NCBI GenBank assembly: GCA_003660965.1 | Contig: QMVF01000038.1 | Location: 1-7,023 of the forward strand | Direction of reading: 5' to 3' | Length of the DNA: 7,023 bases | Source of the DNA: Microcaldota archaeon | Lineage (GTDB): Archaea > Micrarchaeota > Micrarchaeia > Burarchaeales > Burarchaeaceae | Shown here: piece after piece, positions 6,176 through 7,023 of the stretch | How positions within the stretch are numbered: position 1 is the first letter of the stretch | Layout: every line of letters starts with the position of its first letter | The notes under the pieces: generated by a model | Seen by the model: only the letters and a program-made list of their open reading frames with translations | What the model was told of the DNA's origin: nothing | The model's database searches: none | Position numbers and translations under genes: made by a program

Positions 6176-6553
6176 TTACCTCAGAGCCCTCATAGCGTGC
6201 TCTATGCTGCTCGGCTTTATGGCTACCTGAACCTTGTCATCCTCCTTTCCAAGTATGTAGATGCACTCCACATCCACGCCTGCATTGGAAAGCTTGCGCG
6301 CAATCTTTGCCATCTCGCCAGGCCGGTCATTCAGGTTGACGACAATAATGTCGCTCACCGTAAGCTTGAAGCCGGCTTTCTCCAAAGCCTTTTTAGCGGT
6401 ATTCACATCCTCTGTAACCAAGCGGATTATTCCATAATCGCCCTGGCCCTGTGCTGTAATGGATTTTATGTTCACACCGACGTTGGCAAGTTCGGTGCAC
6501 ACGTCGGAAAGAGCGCCCACCCGATTTTCACTTAACACTGTTATCTGTTTCAT
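6176..6553 (-). CDS. Tandem ACT-domain protein
   Basis: This 125-residue protein consists of two ACT domains and nothing else: residues about 2-62 ([18 protein letters not shown], then [11 protein letters not shown]) and about 68-125 ([21 protein letters not shown], then [11 protein letters not shown]). ACT domains bind amino acids or other small ligands and usually regulate enzymes or transcription. Stand-alone tandem forms are common in archaea and bacteria, but their ligand is generally not known. I chose the ATG at 6553, with AGGTG six bases upstream at 6560-6564. The frame stays open to an ATG at 6646, but that extension (MQYAFSHEIFKLL and on) is unlike ACT proteins, lacks a binding site and would overlap the divergent gene. 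It is followed by eL41 after four bases, so the two probably share a transcript. Confidence 0.88.
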   Translation of the reverse strand: MKQITVLSENRVGALSDVCTELANVGVNIKSITAQGQGDYGIIRLVTEDVNTAKKALEKAGFKLTVSDIIVVNLNDRPGEMAKIARKLSNAGVDVECIYILGKEDDKVQVAIKPSSIEHAMRALR

Positions 6554-6625
6554 TCTACTCACCTGCCCCCTTATTTTGGTCGCAATTCTTTTAAAGATAT
6601 TTTTTGCCAATAGTTTAAAGATCTC
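6554..6625. promoter_or_regulatory. Divergent promoter region between ACT gene and SxtJ-like gene
   Basis: This gap is AT-rich at 6587-6620. TTTTAAAGATATT at 6589-6601 is a good archaeal TATA candidate for both strands, and a second TTTAAA lies at 6614-6619. From the first element, plus-strand transcription would begin near 6620-6626, at or just before the ATG of the SxtJ-like gene, which has no ribosome binding site; a leaderless message is therefore likely. On the minus strand it would start near 6567, leaving a short leader with AGGTG for the ACT gene. Start sites are inferred from spacing only. Confidence 0.45.
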
Positions 6626-6862
6626 ATGGCTAAAGGCGTACTGCATAGTTTATGGAATGCGTGGAAGAAGGCAGCTAATAGGATAGGAGTATTTCAGTCG
6701 AAAATAATACTCACGCTTGTCTTCTACCTAATTTTTACACCATATGCACTTATAGGAAGACTTTTTGGCAAAGACCCGCTGAATTTCAGACGTGAAAAGG
6801 GAAAATACTTCTGGGAGAAAAAGCGGGAGAGAAGGCCTGAGGAGTATTACAAGCAGTATTGA
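6626..6862 (+). CDS. Small SxtJ-like membrane protein
   Basis: This 78-residue protein has an amphipathic basic N-terminus (1-22), one clear membrane segment at about 26-46 (SKIILTLVFYLIFTPYALIG) and a basic, aromatic tail (RLFGKDPLNFRREKGKYFW). The block LVFYLIFTP...RLFGKDPL resembles the C-terminal half of SxtJ-family proteins, which I recall as about 110-140 residues with further N-terminal membrane segments, so this looks like a short form. SxtJ is named from the saxitoxin cluster, where it sits beside a carbamoyltransferase, and here the next gene is one too. A role as membrane partner of that enzyme is inferred from this pairing; no biochemical role is established as far as I know. The start at 6626 lacks a Shine-Dalgarno site, and upstream TTTTAAAG suggests a leaderless transcript. 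Confidence 0.75.
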   Translation: MAKGVLHSLWNAWKKAANRIGVFQSKIILTLVFYLIFTPYALIGRLFGKDPLNFRREKGKYFWEKKRERRPEEYYKQY

Positions 6863-6870
6863 GGGAGGAT

Positions 6871-7023
6871 ATGGTGAACATACTCGGAATTTCCTGCTAC
6901 TATCATGATTCGGCTGCCTGCCTGATTTCAGACGGCAAGCTGGTTGCAGCTGCCCAAGAGGAAAGATTTACCCGCAAGAAGCATGATCCTAGCTTTCCGC
7001 ACAAGGCAATTGAGTATTGCTTA
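6871..7023 (+). CDS. NodU/CmcH-type carbamoyltransferase (N-terminal part)
   Basis: Only the first 51 residues are present and the frame runs off the window. They read MVNILGISCYYHDSAACLIS, then AAAQEERFTRKKHDPSFP, then AIEYC, which is the highly typical start of O-carbamoyltransferases (NodU, CmcH, TobZ, SxtI). These enzymes use carbamoyl phosphate and ATP to make carbamoyladenylate and pass the carbamoyl group to a hydroxyl, often on a sugar. Full-length members are about 550-620 residues, with a Kae1-like ASKHA domain that starts here. GGAGG at 6864-6868 supports either the ATG at 6871 (two bases) or the GTG at 6874 (five bases, giving the family-like MNILGIS). It follows the SxtJ-like gene after eight bases, so they form an operon. 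The acceptor cannot be told from this window. Confidence 0.93.
   Translation, partial: MVNILGISCYYHDSAACLISDGKLVAAAQEERFTRKKHDPSFPHKAIEYCL

Noticed and set aside
6554..6646. N-terminal extension of the ACT-domain protein from an ATG at 6646
   Set aside because: It would cross the promoter and overlap the start of the SxtJ-like gene; the ATG at 6553 has a good AGGTG site and a standard ACT start.
6083..6686. Plus-strand frames opposite eL41 and the ACT gene and across the divergent promoter
   Set aside because: No family similarity; the minus-strand genes explain the region.
1..7023. Search for tRNA, CRISPR arrays, insertion sequences or attachment sites
   Set aside because: Gaps between genes are at most about 72 bases and no repeated spacer pattern, transposase or terminal inverted repeat was seen.

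Overview
The window is archaeal. It carries archaeal or eukaryote-type ribosomal proteins (eS24, eS31/S27ae, eL41), the hypusine-bearing factor aIF5A, the KEOPS subunits Kae1 and Bud32, TATA-like promoters and strong GGAGG/GGTGA ribosome binding sites. Gene packing is very tight. The two membrane-anchored proteins that begin MRGF.FTL, the separate (unfused) Kae1 and Bud32, and the highly charged tail on eS24 would fit a small-genome DPANN-type lineage. That placement is inference and the phylum is open.

Layout. Positions 1-40 hold the tail of an upstream gene. Positions 41-1245 (+) hold two overlapping genes for proteins with one N-terminal membrane segment and pilin-like starts; the second has several N-glycosylation sequons. 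Positions 1246-2436 (-) hold a TatD-family metal hydrolase followed by a NYN-domain (TIGR00288-type) putative nuclease. A short divergent promoter region follows. Positions 2514-6053 (+) hold one dense gene string: aIF5A, eS24 with a long Lys/Glu tail, eS31, a CPBP-family membrane protease, Kae1 and Bud32. Positions 6058-6553 (-) hold a tandem ACT-domain protein followed by the 37-residue eL41 gene. After a second divergent promoter region, positions 6626-7023 (+) hold a small SxtJ-like membrane protein and the start of a NodU/CmcH-type carbamoyltransferase that runs off the window.

How the genes fit together. The central operon is a translation module: elongation/initiation factor, two small-subunit proteins, and two of the subunits that make the t6A modification of ANN-decoding tRNAs. 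The CPBP protease sits between eS31 and Kae1 and is the unexpected member. The last two genes probably start a separate locus that carbamoylates a sugar or other hydroxylated small molecule, with the small membrane protein as its partner.

Most same-strand junctions reuse the stop codon of one gene as part of the Shine-Dalgarno site of the next, and this decided several starts (positions 1707, 2916, 3557, 3726, 6171). No tRNA, rRNA, CRISPR array or insertion sequence was seen, and no gene-free stretch exceeds about 72 bases.
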